From assembly GCA_905250025.1 (NCBI GenBank), contig CAJNOJ010000262.1:1-64000 (forward strand): a stretch of DNA of 64,000 nucleotides. Direction: 5' to 3'. This document shows positions 9,431 to 20,100 of this stretch, one piece after another. Numbering within the stretch: the first letter of the stretch is position 1; each line of letters starts with the position of its first letter. The notes below the pieces were generated by a model that did no database searches, was not told the origin of the DNA, and was given only the letters and a program-made list of their open reading frames with translations. Source of the stretch: Adineta ricciae (Eukaryota; Rotifera; Eurotatoria; Adinetida; Adinetidae). Made by a program: the position numbers and the translations under genes.

Positions 9431-12400
9431 TTAGCGCACGTCTGGTGGCGGTCGACCGCGCAACCAGTACGCTGCTGTAGGTGCTACTATGCCATTGACA
9501 ACATTACGTGTAATGACCTTCCATTGTTGTTTGTCGAGTGCTTGTTCTTTTGCTTCAATTGGACTGAGCCTGTGTCTTACGAAGTCCTCTTCGATATGCT
9601 TCAGCCATGTTTTCTTTGGAGCGTTACGTTGTATTTTCCATCCTTTTGTGCGTGTTTTCCATAACAATCTATGTGGAAGACGTCGTGGATTCATACGATA
9701 AATATGGCCAAACCATCGTATTCGTCGTTTTTGAATTTCTTCGAATATAGTAGATTGATTACAACACCACTTTCTGATAGTTTCATTTCTTATTTTATCT
9801 CGAAGTGAGATACTAAGAATTCGACGTAGACAACGCATTTGAAAGACCTCAAGTTTCTTCAGATCACTTTGTAGTAATGTCCATGATTCTGCACCATACA
9901 GCAGCACTGAGAGGACGAGTGATTTGTAGATCCGCATTTTTGTAGATACTTTAATGTTGCTTTTGCGCCAGAAGCACCAGGTTAATGTTCCAAACACTGC
10001 TGCAGCTTGACCAATTCGATTGGTCACATCTGCTGTTGCGGCGATCTTTTCTTCTTCGACTATTGAACCCAAGTATTTATATTTTTGAACTTGTTCAAGT
10101 TGTATATTGTCGAGTATCACGATTGCTGGTGAACCATCTGATGTGAATACTTTTGTTTTATCCGCATTGATGATTAAGCCATATGGATACGCAGCGTCTT
10201 TGATATCTTGAATAATGGCAGAAGCTTCTGGTTCTGTTTCTGCAAAGACTACACTGTCATCAGCGAACATTAGATCCGTGATGAATTCATTGTCACCAAA
10301 TTGCACGCCCTGTCGATTATTGAAGACTTTTCTCATAACTGCGTCAACAGTTATATTGAACAGCAGTGGTGAGACGACACAGCCTTGGCGAACACCAGTG
10401 TATACTGAAAAATCTTCAGATTTTTCTCCATTTACGCGGACACAGCTTCTTGTTCCCTCGTACAACTGTTGAAGCAAATGTACGATCCTATCTGGCACAC
10501 CCTCAGCGACAAGTGATTTCCATAATGCTGGTCGATGAACACTGTCAAATGCTGCGGCGAAATCGATAAAAACACCAACCAGTCTCTTGCCACAACGAAT
10601 ACGTTCTTCAAGTAGTTGTCGCAATGCAAATATTTGATCACAACACCCCCTCCCAGGCCGAAACCCGGCTTGTTCTTCGCGGGCCAATTGTTCGTGTCTT
10701 GTTTGGAGTCGTTGTTGGATCACTTTCGTGAATACCTTGCCTACGACTGACAACAGACTGATGCCTCTATAATTTTTGCATTCCTGGTTGTCTCCTTTCT
10801 TGAACGATGGAATGATCACTGCTTCTTTCCAAGCATCTGGTATGTTCTCAGATTGCCAAATCAATCGCAGTAGTGAGTGGAGACGGTTGATCAGTGGTTT
10901 ACCTCCAGCTTTGAGTGCCTCAGCAACGATCTCGTCTGGTCCAGCGGCTTTTCCACTTTTTAGCTGTTTAATTGCAGATGTGATTTCAGCGATGCTAGGC
11001 TCGTCGTCTTTGATCAGTTCTGCGGTGTCTTGCAGATGTGGTGGATCGGCTGGGCTACCTCCTGGTGTTGGATGGTTGTAGAGGTTTTGGAAGTATTCTC
11101 TCCAGCGATTTAGCCGCTCGCTGTTGGAGCGTACAAAGGTACCATCAATGTTTTTGATGTTGTCACTGGTACGTTTCATCTTGCCCCCAAGACGGCGCAA
11201 GGTTGTGTACAAAGAACGATATTCTCGTCGATGTGCAGCATCTTCGAGTTCTTGTGCAACATTGTTCCAGTAGGTGTTTCGCTCGTTCTGGAGACGAATG
11301 CGAATTTCCTTGTTAAGTTGTCGATATTTTGTTTTATTGGTGAGCTTGCATTGCCTTCGTTGAGTCACCAGATCAAGACTTTCGTCTGAGATCCATGGCT
11401 GTGTTCTTTGTCGTATGATTGGACAAATTTCCTCCGTGCATTCCTTGATCACTTTACTGAATTGTTCAGTTGCTTCGTTGAGATCGCCGACTTGTTCGAG
11501 GGCGGCAAATCGATTTGTAAGTACAATTTGGAAACATTGTTGTACTGTTGGATCTGCAAGTTTTGACCACTCGCGTCGTTTGGTGGTAGTTGACCTCGGG
11601 CATGGACGTTTCAAGCGTATCTGTAAGATAGCACGTACTAGATGGTGGTCAGATCCACAATCAGCACCTCTCATTGTACGAACGTCCATCAGTGATGTTC
11701 GGAATCGTCTTCTGATAAGGAAATAGTCTAAAACCGACATTTCTTTTCCATTTGGTGCTTTCCAGGTGAGTTGATGTTTTCGTGGATGACGAAATAGGCC
11801 GTTTCCGATGACCAATTCATTTGCTGCGGCGAAAGACAATAAACGTAAACCATTGTCATTCATTTTGCCAATACCGAAATTGCCATGTACATCTTCCCAG
11901 CCCTGACGATTACTACCAACTTGTGCATTCAGATCACCAGCGATTAGAATCAAATCCCTCCTGGGTAATGTATCTAGTACCTCCTGGAATTTCGAATAGA
12001 ATTCATCTTTTGATTCGTCGGGACTGACTTCAGTTGGTGCATAGACAGCAACAATATGTGTCTTTATTGTTCCATAGAGTGATAAAACTGCAAGACGACT
12101 TGAAATTGGTTGAAAGGCGATTACACTTTTGGATATTGTTTGATCGACGGCAAAGCCAACTCCTTCTACGTGTTTTTCGCCACCAGAGTAGTATAGTACC
12201 ATATAATCGTCGCTGTTGGGTACTTGGACGCGCATCGTTCCAGATCCTGTTAACCGTAGTTCGGATAGTGCAGCAATGGAGATTCTATAACGCTTTAATT
12301 CGCGAACGATTATTTCGCGGCTTCCAACTTGATAACCGGTGCGAACATTCCAAGTGGCGATTTTCAAACGATTACGTGGTGTTAAGATGTAGCTTGTATT

Positions 12401-12692
12401 GTTTTTGATGATTTTACTGATGTTGTTGTTGCTGTTGTCATCGTTGACGTCGTTGTTGTTGTTGTTGTCATCATTGACGTCGTTGTTGTCGTAGTCATTG
12501 TTGACGCCGTTGTTGTTGCTGTCATTGTTATTATCGTAGTCATCGTTGACGCCGTTGTTGTTGCTGTCGTTGTTATTATCGTAGTCATCGTTGACGCCGT
12601 TGTTGTCGTAGTCGTAGTTGCATTTGTTGTTGTCGTAATTGTTATTGTCGTAGTCGTCGTCGTCGTTAACGTCGTTGTTGTCATTGTCGTCG

Positions 12693-12729
<37 letters not shown>

Positions 12730-12841
12730 GGCCAGTAACAAACTTCTCATCGACGCCCTGGTCTCGGTCACCCGCCAGCGTCGACGCATCGGCTGCCCCG
12801 GATGCGGTAGCATAAGTTTTAACGTAATGATTTGTGGTCAT
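9431..12841 (-). CDS. Endonuclease-reverse transcriptase ORF of an RTE-like LINE
   Basis: 1136 aa without stops. Residues about 40-150 are low complexity: a polyglutamine run, then Asn/Asp-rich units. An APE-type endonuclease follows (KIATWNVRTG start, AGDLNAQVG, and SDHHLVRA near its end). The reverse transcriptase then shows KSGKAAGPD, YRGISLL, a GFRPGRGC region, VFIDFAAAFDSV, GVRQGCVVSPLLF and the catalytic box MFADDSVVFAE. The C-terminal tail has the KKTWLKHIEEDF pattern of RTE/BovB-type elements. The endonuclease nicks target DNA and the RT copies the transcript at the nick (known family mechanism). Clade assignment is by eye. Confidence 0.9.
12418..12730. repeat. Trinucleotide repeat tract (GTT/GTC/GTA) inside the LINE ORF
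   Basis: Imperfect trinucleotide repeats on the plus strand encode, on the minus strand, a glutamine run followed by Asn/Asp-rich units. The longer unit NNNGVNDDYDNNNDS recurs. The purest (GTT)n stretch is near 12698-12730. The repeat stays in frame, so it lengthens the protein rather than breaking it. The opposite-strand Thr-rich ORF here is a shadow. Confidence 0.9.
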
Positions 12842-13018
12842 AGTAGGTTCGTGCCTAGGTTTTATGTTCCTTCGGCATGGATCAACCCTCCTCCTTTATC
12901 CGGGCTTGGGACCGGCTGCAGTTTCCCACAGGCGGAGTTTGAATTTGTTTACGCACCGAATCAGAAGAAGAAAAAAAGAATAGCAAATCTTTTGGGGAAG
13001 GAGAAAGCGTCATGATGT
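12842..13018 (-). promoter_or_regulatory. 5' leader of the RTE element
   Basis: Read on the minus strand, the leader contains CAGCCGGTCCCAAGCCCGG followed by ATAAAGGAGGAGGGTTG, then an ATAAAACCTAGGCACGAAC block just before the ATG. From memory, closely similar leaders precede RTE-type ORFs in fish and other invertebrates. The first block can form a CCGG/CCGG hairpin. It may carry the internal promoter or a structured RNA; function is inference. Confidence 0.5.
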
Positions 13019-13189
13019 TGAATCATTGTTTGGTTATGAGTCAAAAGTAGAGTTTTATGACAATCAGTAAACAAATCATTCGAAATAGTTAAATAAATAT
13101 TATGTAGAGAAAGAATTGTGCTTTATCGAGCTATCTTGTTATTTCGTATAGTCAACTGCCAAAAAAGCAGAAATACATATGAAAATCGA

Positions 13190-14791
13190 TCAGTCAATCC
13201 ACACTCCATCGCTCAATTTCGATCCTAATACTTTAATCATTATTCCAACAGCTATTGGGCCCATGATAGTATTTAGTAATATCGCCCAAATTGTAACTAT
13301 AAATGCTTCTGCGGATAAAACCTTTGCAGACACACCAATATTTGCAATTAAAAAGCCAATCTCACCACGAGATACCATACTTAATCCAACGATCAGTGCC
13401 GGGTAAATACTGCGCGACTTTTTCGCTGAAACTTCAGGCGGATTTGTTTCTACGACCTCATCGTGAGGAGTATCAACACTTCTAGATGATAAACTTCGAT
13501 GAGAGATGAGCACTGGGGATGTAGTAGATGGTTGTGACATTGGAACTTGTTCAACCATAGCTATTTCAACCTTGAACAAGAAAACGGAAGATCATATTTT
13601 ACTTCTTCTTCATTATTAATTAAAATAAAAACTACATACGGGCACCGTTGGTAAAACATTTGTTACTTTTGATTTCTTAAATCGAGTCGAAGCAAATGTC
13701 CAAATGATAATCCATACTCCAGTAATAAACTTGCCTAAAATCATCAATAGTGCATATACAATACCTTGCCAAAGTTCTTTCCCATGCCACAACTGTAAGA
13801 ATGGCACTGCAAAACCAATCGACGCAAAGAAGAATGGTGCAAATAGATATTCTTTTATTGTTCGAATATATTTTTCGAATAGATGTTGAAATGATGTTGT
13901 ATTACTATGTTCAACATCGGTCGAATCCTTCTTTCGACATTCATCCAAATGTCTCAACGTAGCTCCACAACAGTATGCACCGACCAATGTCGATGCACCT
14001 GTATACGATGCGATTGTGACAAATGCAGATAGTCCTGCAATTAAGCAGAATAACAAGATTTGATCTGAATAACGTTTAATAATCCGATTTTCACATTTTA
14101 TTTTAATCCATATGCGTCCAAATACAAATCGTGCTAATAGAGTAGAAATAACGATCATAGCTATTGATGACACAATCGGTTTGAAAATTAACCATGGAAG
14201 ATTTTGTTCGCCTAAATGTCCAAGTTTTTCAATCACACTGGCCATGACCAATCCAGATATGTCGTCCAACAGTGCTGCACCAACGAGAATGGTACCCATA
14301 CGACTTTTGTTCAATTGATATGTTCCTTGTGACGAGAGAATAGCAAATGTCGTACCGAGACTTGTTGCACTTAGACTAGCACCCATTGTAAAAGATTCGA
14401 GCAATGTAAATTTGAATCCAATTGTACACAAGAGAATTGATAAACCGATTGGAGTTAAAATTCCGGTCAAACCAATAATGGACGAAAGAAAGAGATTACT
14501 TTTCACAGCTAAAAAGTCGAGACGTGTTTCCAATCCTCCTTCAAATACTAAGATTAACAATCCCAGATAGCCGAAATCTAGCACTGTTTGTTCCCATTCA
14601 GTTTTTAAAATATTTGCTAAAGGCGCAGCATAGATAATACCGACAAGAATCTCACCGATAAGACCAGCATAGAACAACTGATGTGCGATATAACGAGCAG
14701 CGTTGAGAAGGTAAATGAATGACGATAAAATTAAAAGAGAAACAATTGTTGGTTCGACATAACTATATGAATATGTCGTGGTGGTGCCCAT
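13190..14791 (-). CDS. CPA2-type (KefB-like) cation/proton antiporter
   Basis: Exons are 14791-13640 and 13570-13190, joined at phase 0 across a 69-nt intron. The ATG at 14791 (MGTTTTYSYSY) places the first TM helix normally; upstream in-frame Mets add an unlikely extension. About eleven to thirteen TM helices are visible. Hallmarks include FEGGLETRLDFL, SLSATSLGTTFAIL, and the double acid GAALLDDISGLVMAS on the ion-binding helix, as in electrogenic CPA2 exchangers. Exon 2 supplies a Ser/Pro-rich loop and the last helices (SMVSRGEIGFLIA). It would exchange Na+ or K+ for H+ across a membrane. Closest relatives are expected among prokaryotic antiporters, so horizontal origin is possible, but that was not tested. 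Confidence 0.85.
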
Positions 14792-15428
14792 CGTTAAAAT
14801 GGATACATTTATTTTATCTGAAATATCAAATCGTTTGAAAAAAAAACACCATTTTAGGCGAGTGTTTTTTACAATATGAATATTTACGCTCATATAGGTT
14901 AAACTGTAATTGTGTGAAATCAAATTTCGGATTTGTTTATTAGATAAGCTGGTAGCATTTACATATATTAATATAAACACAAACATGTGATAAAAAGAGG
15001 TGATGTAATGATGTATATGTGTGCTTGATCGAATACATAATGTATAACAAAGCGAAAAAAAAGGATCATACAAGAGAGAAGAGAATATGTATATACATTA
15101 TTCTCGAACATGTGTCGACTATTGTTATTAACTCGTATCGAAATATGGAGGTAGTTGTTAGTATAAATTATTTTTTCCTTTCACGATGGAATTACAAGTA
15201 AAAAAAAAACGATATTAGTTTATCAGGAATAGCAATGAATATAAACCACTGTACGTTCTTTTGTTTTCTTCACATAGCCAGGACGAATAATTATCGGCGA
15301 TATGCATAACGGACGAGAAAGAATAGTTACGAATCGCTCGAAATGAACGATTTATCCGAGGTCATTCTTGACACATAACGGACAAGTGAAAACAGATTAT
15401 TTCATTATTCAATTCAATAGAAGAAGCG
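14792..15428. other. Divergent intergenic region
   Basis: This 640-nt spacer lies between the antiporter start (minus) and the small peptide gene (plus). It is AT-rich with A and T homopolymers. It likely holds both promoters; no gene is seen. Confidence 0.4.
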
Positions 15429-15629
15429 ATGCGATTTATTTTGTTTGCTACATTCATTGTCGTGGTGCTCATCGGTACATACGCTTCGATGTGTCATGCA
15501 ACTCCAAGTCATGCTGTACCCAAATGGCTTATTACGTGTCAGGAGATCTGTGCCAAGTATCGCGAAACTTCGGTGAAAAACTTAGGTAGCTGTATGACAA
15601 TGTGCACCAAGAAGTTGCAATCCAATTAA
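15429..15629 (+). CDS. Small secreted cysteine peptide with CxxxC...CxxxC pattern
   Basis: 66 aa, ATG at 15429. A clear signal peptide (MRFILFATFIVVVLIGTYA) is followed by a short mature chain with five cysteines. The last four form CQEIC and CMTMC separated by 13 residues, the spacing of helical-hairpin (alpha-hairpinin-like) folds in which two disulfides pin two antiparallel helices. Such peptides elsewhere serve as antimicrobials, protease inhibitors or channel blockers; no role is shown here. An AATAAA at 15672-15677 gives a compact transcription unit. No intron. Confidence 0.65.
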   Translation: MRFILFATFIVVVLIGTYASMCHATPSHAVPKWLITCQEICAKYRETSVKNLGSCMTMCTKKLQSN

Positions 15630-16356
15630 GAATCCTAAATGAAATGAATTTCTTGTGTTATTTTTTTTACTAATAAAGAATGCCGGAAAGTTACAGGCTA
15701 GTGAAAGATTCTCGTCAGCGTATAATATTTTTCGAAATATAAAGTGCTATTTAACAACGCAGCAAATGATTGAAGCCTGGTAGAATAATGTCAACGAGAA
15801 CACAAACTGGAATTCAATAGCTTATGCAGCACTGATGAATTATGATTGCCTACAGGTAAAATGTCAGCAGAGAGACACCTAGTCGATTCATGTTTCTCTC
15901 AACCGATGATGATCATTTGCAGATCTTAAACGTAGTAATGGAATTATAGACCGTTAGCATAGGCATATTGATCTCTCCGAATCTTTCTTGAGGGTATAAA
16001 GTTAAAAGCATCTGACAATTTCCACTTTTAGTAAATAGCCTCTCGGTCACACTTTGAAACAAAAAAAAATGAAAGACTTGAGTGTTATCAAAAACATTTC
16101 AAATAATCCATTCAGTGGTAGTTACAAAGAAAACGAATTGTATTCGTACTCATCGAAAAGAAAACGTATAACATATTTCTTTATATTACATTTTAAAAGT
16201 GAATTGCAATGAGTGATTCATCTGCTTTCACACTCCGAATTGCGAGAAAGAAAATCTACGTAAAATAGAACGAGAAAAAAAAACGAAACGACATACGACA
16301 GAGAACCATTTTTCTTTTTCATCAGTGAAGTCAGTAATCGACAACAACAGCGCCAC
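15630..16356. other. Intergenic, nothing recognised
   Basis: About 730 nt after the small peptide gene, with no ORF, repeat or RNA gene that I can support. An A/T-rich stretch runs from 16060 to 16320. Confidence 0.4.
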
Positions 16357-16666
16357 ATGGAACAACAAGAAAAACTCAATCCTAGCGGGTAATTTTCAAA
16401 GTGCATGAAAAAAGTGTTCGATACCTTGTATACGGAAAACGACACTTATGATAAACTTTTCTTTTACATAAATATTCTCACTGTATTCTGCTTAACATAG
16501 AGGTCAGGCAGATCATCAATACACAAAAACGAACAGTAAACCGATGACCACCACACCGAAGGTCAACGATAACTGTGAGAATGATAAAACAAAGGAATCA
16601 ACTGGCAGTGCTCCAAACGTTTGTATTCGTCGAGCGGTAACATCGAGAACACAAGAAGACGATTGA
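16357..16666 (+). CDS. Possible tiny two-exon gene (about 66 aa)
   Basis: An ATG at 16357 opens a short exon to 16388. A 112-nt GT-AG intron (16389-16500) has an acceptor ending AACATAG. Exon 2 (16501-16666) stays open to TGA, and the joined frame is divisible by three. The product is hydrophilic, rich in Gln, Asn, Lys and Thr, with two cysteines (NDNCEND, PNVCIRR) and no TM segment. No family is recognised. The intron is longer than is usual in this window, so this could be a chance arrangement. Confidence 0.3.
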
Positions 16667-17176
16667 ATGAATGTTCCGTACTTGATTTTTCTGCTCCCAA
16701 ACTATGAAAACACACTCTTATGTATGATCGATCAGACTAATAAAAACTCTAGCGAAGTTAATTAGCAGATGTCCTCATACACGAACAACAAAGTAATATC
16801 TGCTTGTGCGACTTTTCTTACATAGATATAACGATGTAAACAGTATGGGGCAGAGAATGCTAATTGATTCTATTACTACAAAAAAATTCTTCGAAAAGGA
16901 AAGAACAAAATGGATATAATCAGCGTTTGGTAGTAAATATCGATATTTGCATGTATTGACTTCCCCGCGAAGATTATAAGTGAAAACAATGCAATATGGA
17001 TTTTGTTTATCATTGATATTTTTGTAGCGTGAAGAAAAAGAAATAACATCATCGTCTTCTCGGTTAGTTTATATGTATGTAACTGAATAGATCTAGCTAT
17101 ACTGGGAAAAGAAGAAAAGAACTATCATCACCCTGTATTGACGAATCTATTATAAGTATATGTGAATATTATTTTA
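16667..17176. other. Intergenic upstream of the first three-module gene
   Basis: 510 nt of AT-rich sequence, probably the promoter and 5' UTR of the gene starting at 17177. No other feature is seen. Confidence 0.4.
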
Positions 17177-20100
17177 ATGACGAATGCAAGAAATTCGCCG
17201 ACGACACGGTCTGTTACAGAAAGTGTTTATGTCGCTGCTCGTTCTCGTCTTATTCGCGCCATTCGTGAACTGAATCTTTTCTCTGATCATCCACTTTGGT
17301 CATCAGCACTTACACATGCTGAACAAATACTTAATACACGACTTTTTTTCTTTGTTCTTGTCATCTCCATTCTAACAATCATTGCTTACACAAGCCTTCG
17401 TATTCGAACACATGACATCACTCTCGAGAATTTTTCTCTTGATGATTTCGAACGACTCGAAGCTCATCATCCACATACGCTCAGTGCTCCTTGCACTCAA
17501 CTATCGATTCCATATAATACATTTGTTAATCTCTCATCCGAATTTCATCCGATTTGTTCGAGTTTTTTCATTAGTGATAAATGGATTTCGTCTCTTTTTC
17601 TTCCCAATGCTACCACTCATCATCTTCTCGACTTGCGAACATTTACTTTTGCGCAATTTCGTGCACTTGCTCTACTTTGTCGTACAGCGCGTCGAGCTGT
17701 TAAGAATGCTCAACATACGTTTGCGTCGACTCATCTCGTGGCACACCGAGCTTTCTCTCGTGCTGAATTCATACGAATTATGGATGTCGTATTCAATAAT
17801 TTCAAACGGAATACAATAGTTAACGAGAAACGAATAGCAGCTTTGACTTCGTTAAGTATAGTCGAAAATCGAGTCATTTCTGCATTAAGAACTAATTATT
17901 ACATTCAGTCGAAACCCGGTACACGTTCGTACTTAGCAATCAACGGTGTCTATGCTAGACAAAGTATGACAAACAAGTCGAATTGCTTCTGTCGACCAGA
18001 AGGAAACCGATGTGTTAGTCCAGCTGGTATTTTTGATAAATGGATGCCACCGGAGACACTCAATGCAACCCAATCGATAGCAATGCCTCGTATGCAAGTA
18101 AAAGAAACGATGCATACTTTTAGAATGAGAAGTGAAACTCTGTACATCTGTTCTAGATTCCAGGTTTGATGGCGGGCTGTCTTCCTCTTGAGTCCATGCG
18201 TCAATCAACACTTGAATGTCTCTATAACCAATCGTGCATCAATATTTTAAATTTTCAATTACAACGACCTCGGCCGAAAGCATTAAAAACTTCCGGTTCT
18301 AGATTTCCAATCAATGCGACGATTGAATCTATGTTTGACGAATCCCTTTTTCTTGAATCATGGCAAAGCAAGCCGAATTATGAAGCATATTTTGCTGCTT
18401 GTGCACCACGAACTCTTTCCTACAGTTACGTCGGTCCAGTTTCTCTGGCAACAATCTTTACTGTATGTGTAAGTGCTTTCGGTGGTCTTGTTATTGCTTG
18501 GCAATTGATTATGCCAGCTATCATTAAACTATGGAAACGAATCGTATGGAGCCGAAGACGACGGAAGCATGCAGCAACTCCGAACAGTCCAACTAGTATT
18601 GAAGAAGCCATCCTCAGCGTGGCGCCAAGACCACTCAATCAAGGTTCGTAAGGAAATTTCGAAAAAGGAACCTAAATTGCAGGAATTTCTTTTTTCAGCC
18701 GTCATTGCTCACGCACATCGCACGATTTTTACATTTAATTTGTTTTCACAAGATGATGACAATGATCCTGAAGACGAACGTGCAGAGATCATCGCCACTC
18801 GCTTATATATTCTATTTTTACTGATTGGTCTCATTATTCTGGGTTGTTATACATTTATTACGACACATACGAACACCTACAATTTTGATTCGCCTTCAAT
18901 GGACGATTTTGAAGAATTACATTTACAACATGCATCAGGATTGGAGTGCCAATGCACACATATGTCGATATCTCACGGACGTATGCTCACGATTATCCCT
19001 CGTTACCATGAAATATGTACGAGTGAATTTCTTCAAGATTATTGGCTGTCTTACTTTGGTGCGGTGCAGCTTGATGCATTCGAACTTTCGTTTCTGACAA
19101 ATGACTTTCGAGTTAGTGGTCAATCGTTCTTTGAACTTCTAAAGATATTTTGTAAAACAACCAATGAAACGATTCAAAATGCGCTTGACGTATTCTATTC
19201 GAATAGATTTTTCACAGCGAACGCCATATCACGTGAAGAATTCAATGTACGAATGACTGATCGTATGAAACAATTTGAGCATCAAATTATCTCATCATTT
19301 CTTAATCTCGTCGATCTTGTACATTCTTCTATTAAAACAAATCGTCTCGTTACGGAAATGTTCACTAGTGATGCACCTGTTTCCTCATTCGACAATCAAA
19401 CATCGACATGGTCGCTTCGTTTCCGACCTCGACGGTATTATTCAAACTCCTGTTCATGTGCATTGTCAAATCGATGTACACGCCCAATAGGATTTTATTA
19501 TCAATCTGATAAAGTTAATTCTTCACCTAATATCACTGTACCCGGCTTAGTTCTCGGCTGTTATCCCGTCGATTCGTTTTTATTGTCAACATTAGAATGT
19601 TTCTACGATCGAAAGTGTCTGAAACTTATTGTAGACATGTATGACTTTGATGTCATTGGTTTAGTTTTGCCATTAGATAAACGAGCCATGAATGTGTCAT
19701 CATTGAATAGTGAGAATAGTCGTTTTCATCCGAATAGTACGATAGAAGAAATTTTCTCGCAATTATTTATCGAAGAATGGATTACTTCGCATAACTATAC
19801 GGATTATTTCGCACGTTGTGCACCGAAACAATGTACGTACAATGTTATGCAACGCTTTGACATGCCATATATGATAACGATGATGCTCGGTTTTGGCGGT
19901 GGGTTAAGTGTCGTTTTGGAAGTAATTCTACCACCGATAGTTAAACTGCTGAGACGATGGTTAAGAAAACGAGAACGGCGCCAAGAGAGAGATGGTGACA
20001 CAACAATAAGTAAGAGAGATTTGAGTAATTTCTATCTTTGTGTAAATATCTTTGTTTAGATACCGCTGTTAATTTCAATAATCGAGATTATCAGCGAGTT

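Larger units (their letters stand above)
9361..13018 (-). mobile_element. RTE-type non-LTR retrotransposon, apparently near full length
   Basis: The element contains one intact endonuclease/reverse transcriptase ORF (12841-9431), a roughly 175-nt leader and a short 3' tail of about 70 nt. The outer limits are suggested by an 8-bp direct repeat, TGAATCAT, at 9353-9360 and 13019-13026, which may be a target-site duplication; 8 bp can also occur by chance. There is no long poly-A tail, consistent with RTE-like elements. The intact frame suggests recent insertion. Confidence 0.75.

Noticed and set aside
12382..12813. Thr/Asn-rich ORF in another minus frame, and Leu-rich plus ORF at 12692-13015
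   Set aside because: Both are produced by the triplet repeat inside the LINE ORF read in other frames.
12842..13018. HDV-like or hammerhead self-cleaving ribozyme in the LINE leader
   Set aside because: I could not fit the conserved cores of either ribozyme to the leader by eye; only a short CCGG hairpin is evident.
16218..16445. Minus-strand Cys-rich ORF of 75 aa
   Set aside because: It comes from A-rich sequence read in reverse, has no clear start context and overlaps the small plus-strand gene candidate.
17162..18169. Reading the first module as a gene ending at 18169
   Set aside because: The last residues run into a 59-nt intron. Copy 2 continues without a break at the matching site, and splicing restores the IPGLMAGC block.
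18569..20059. Second and third modules as independent genes starting at internal ATG or GTG codons
   Set aside because: The putative starts fall in introns or in the previous exon in another frame. No Met precedes TM1 after splicing.
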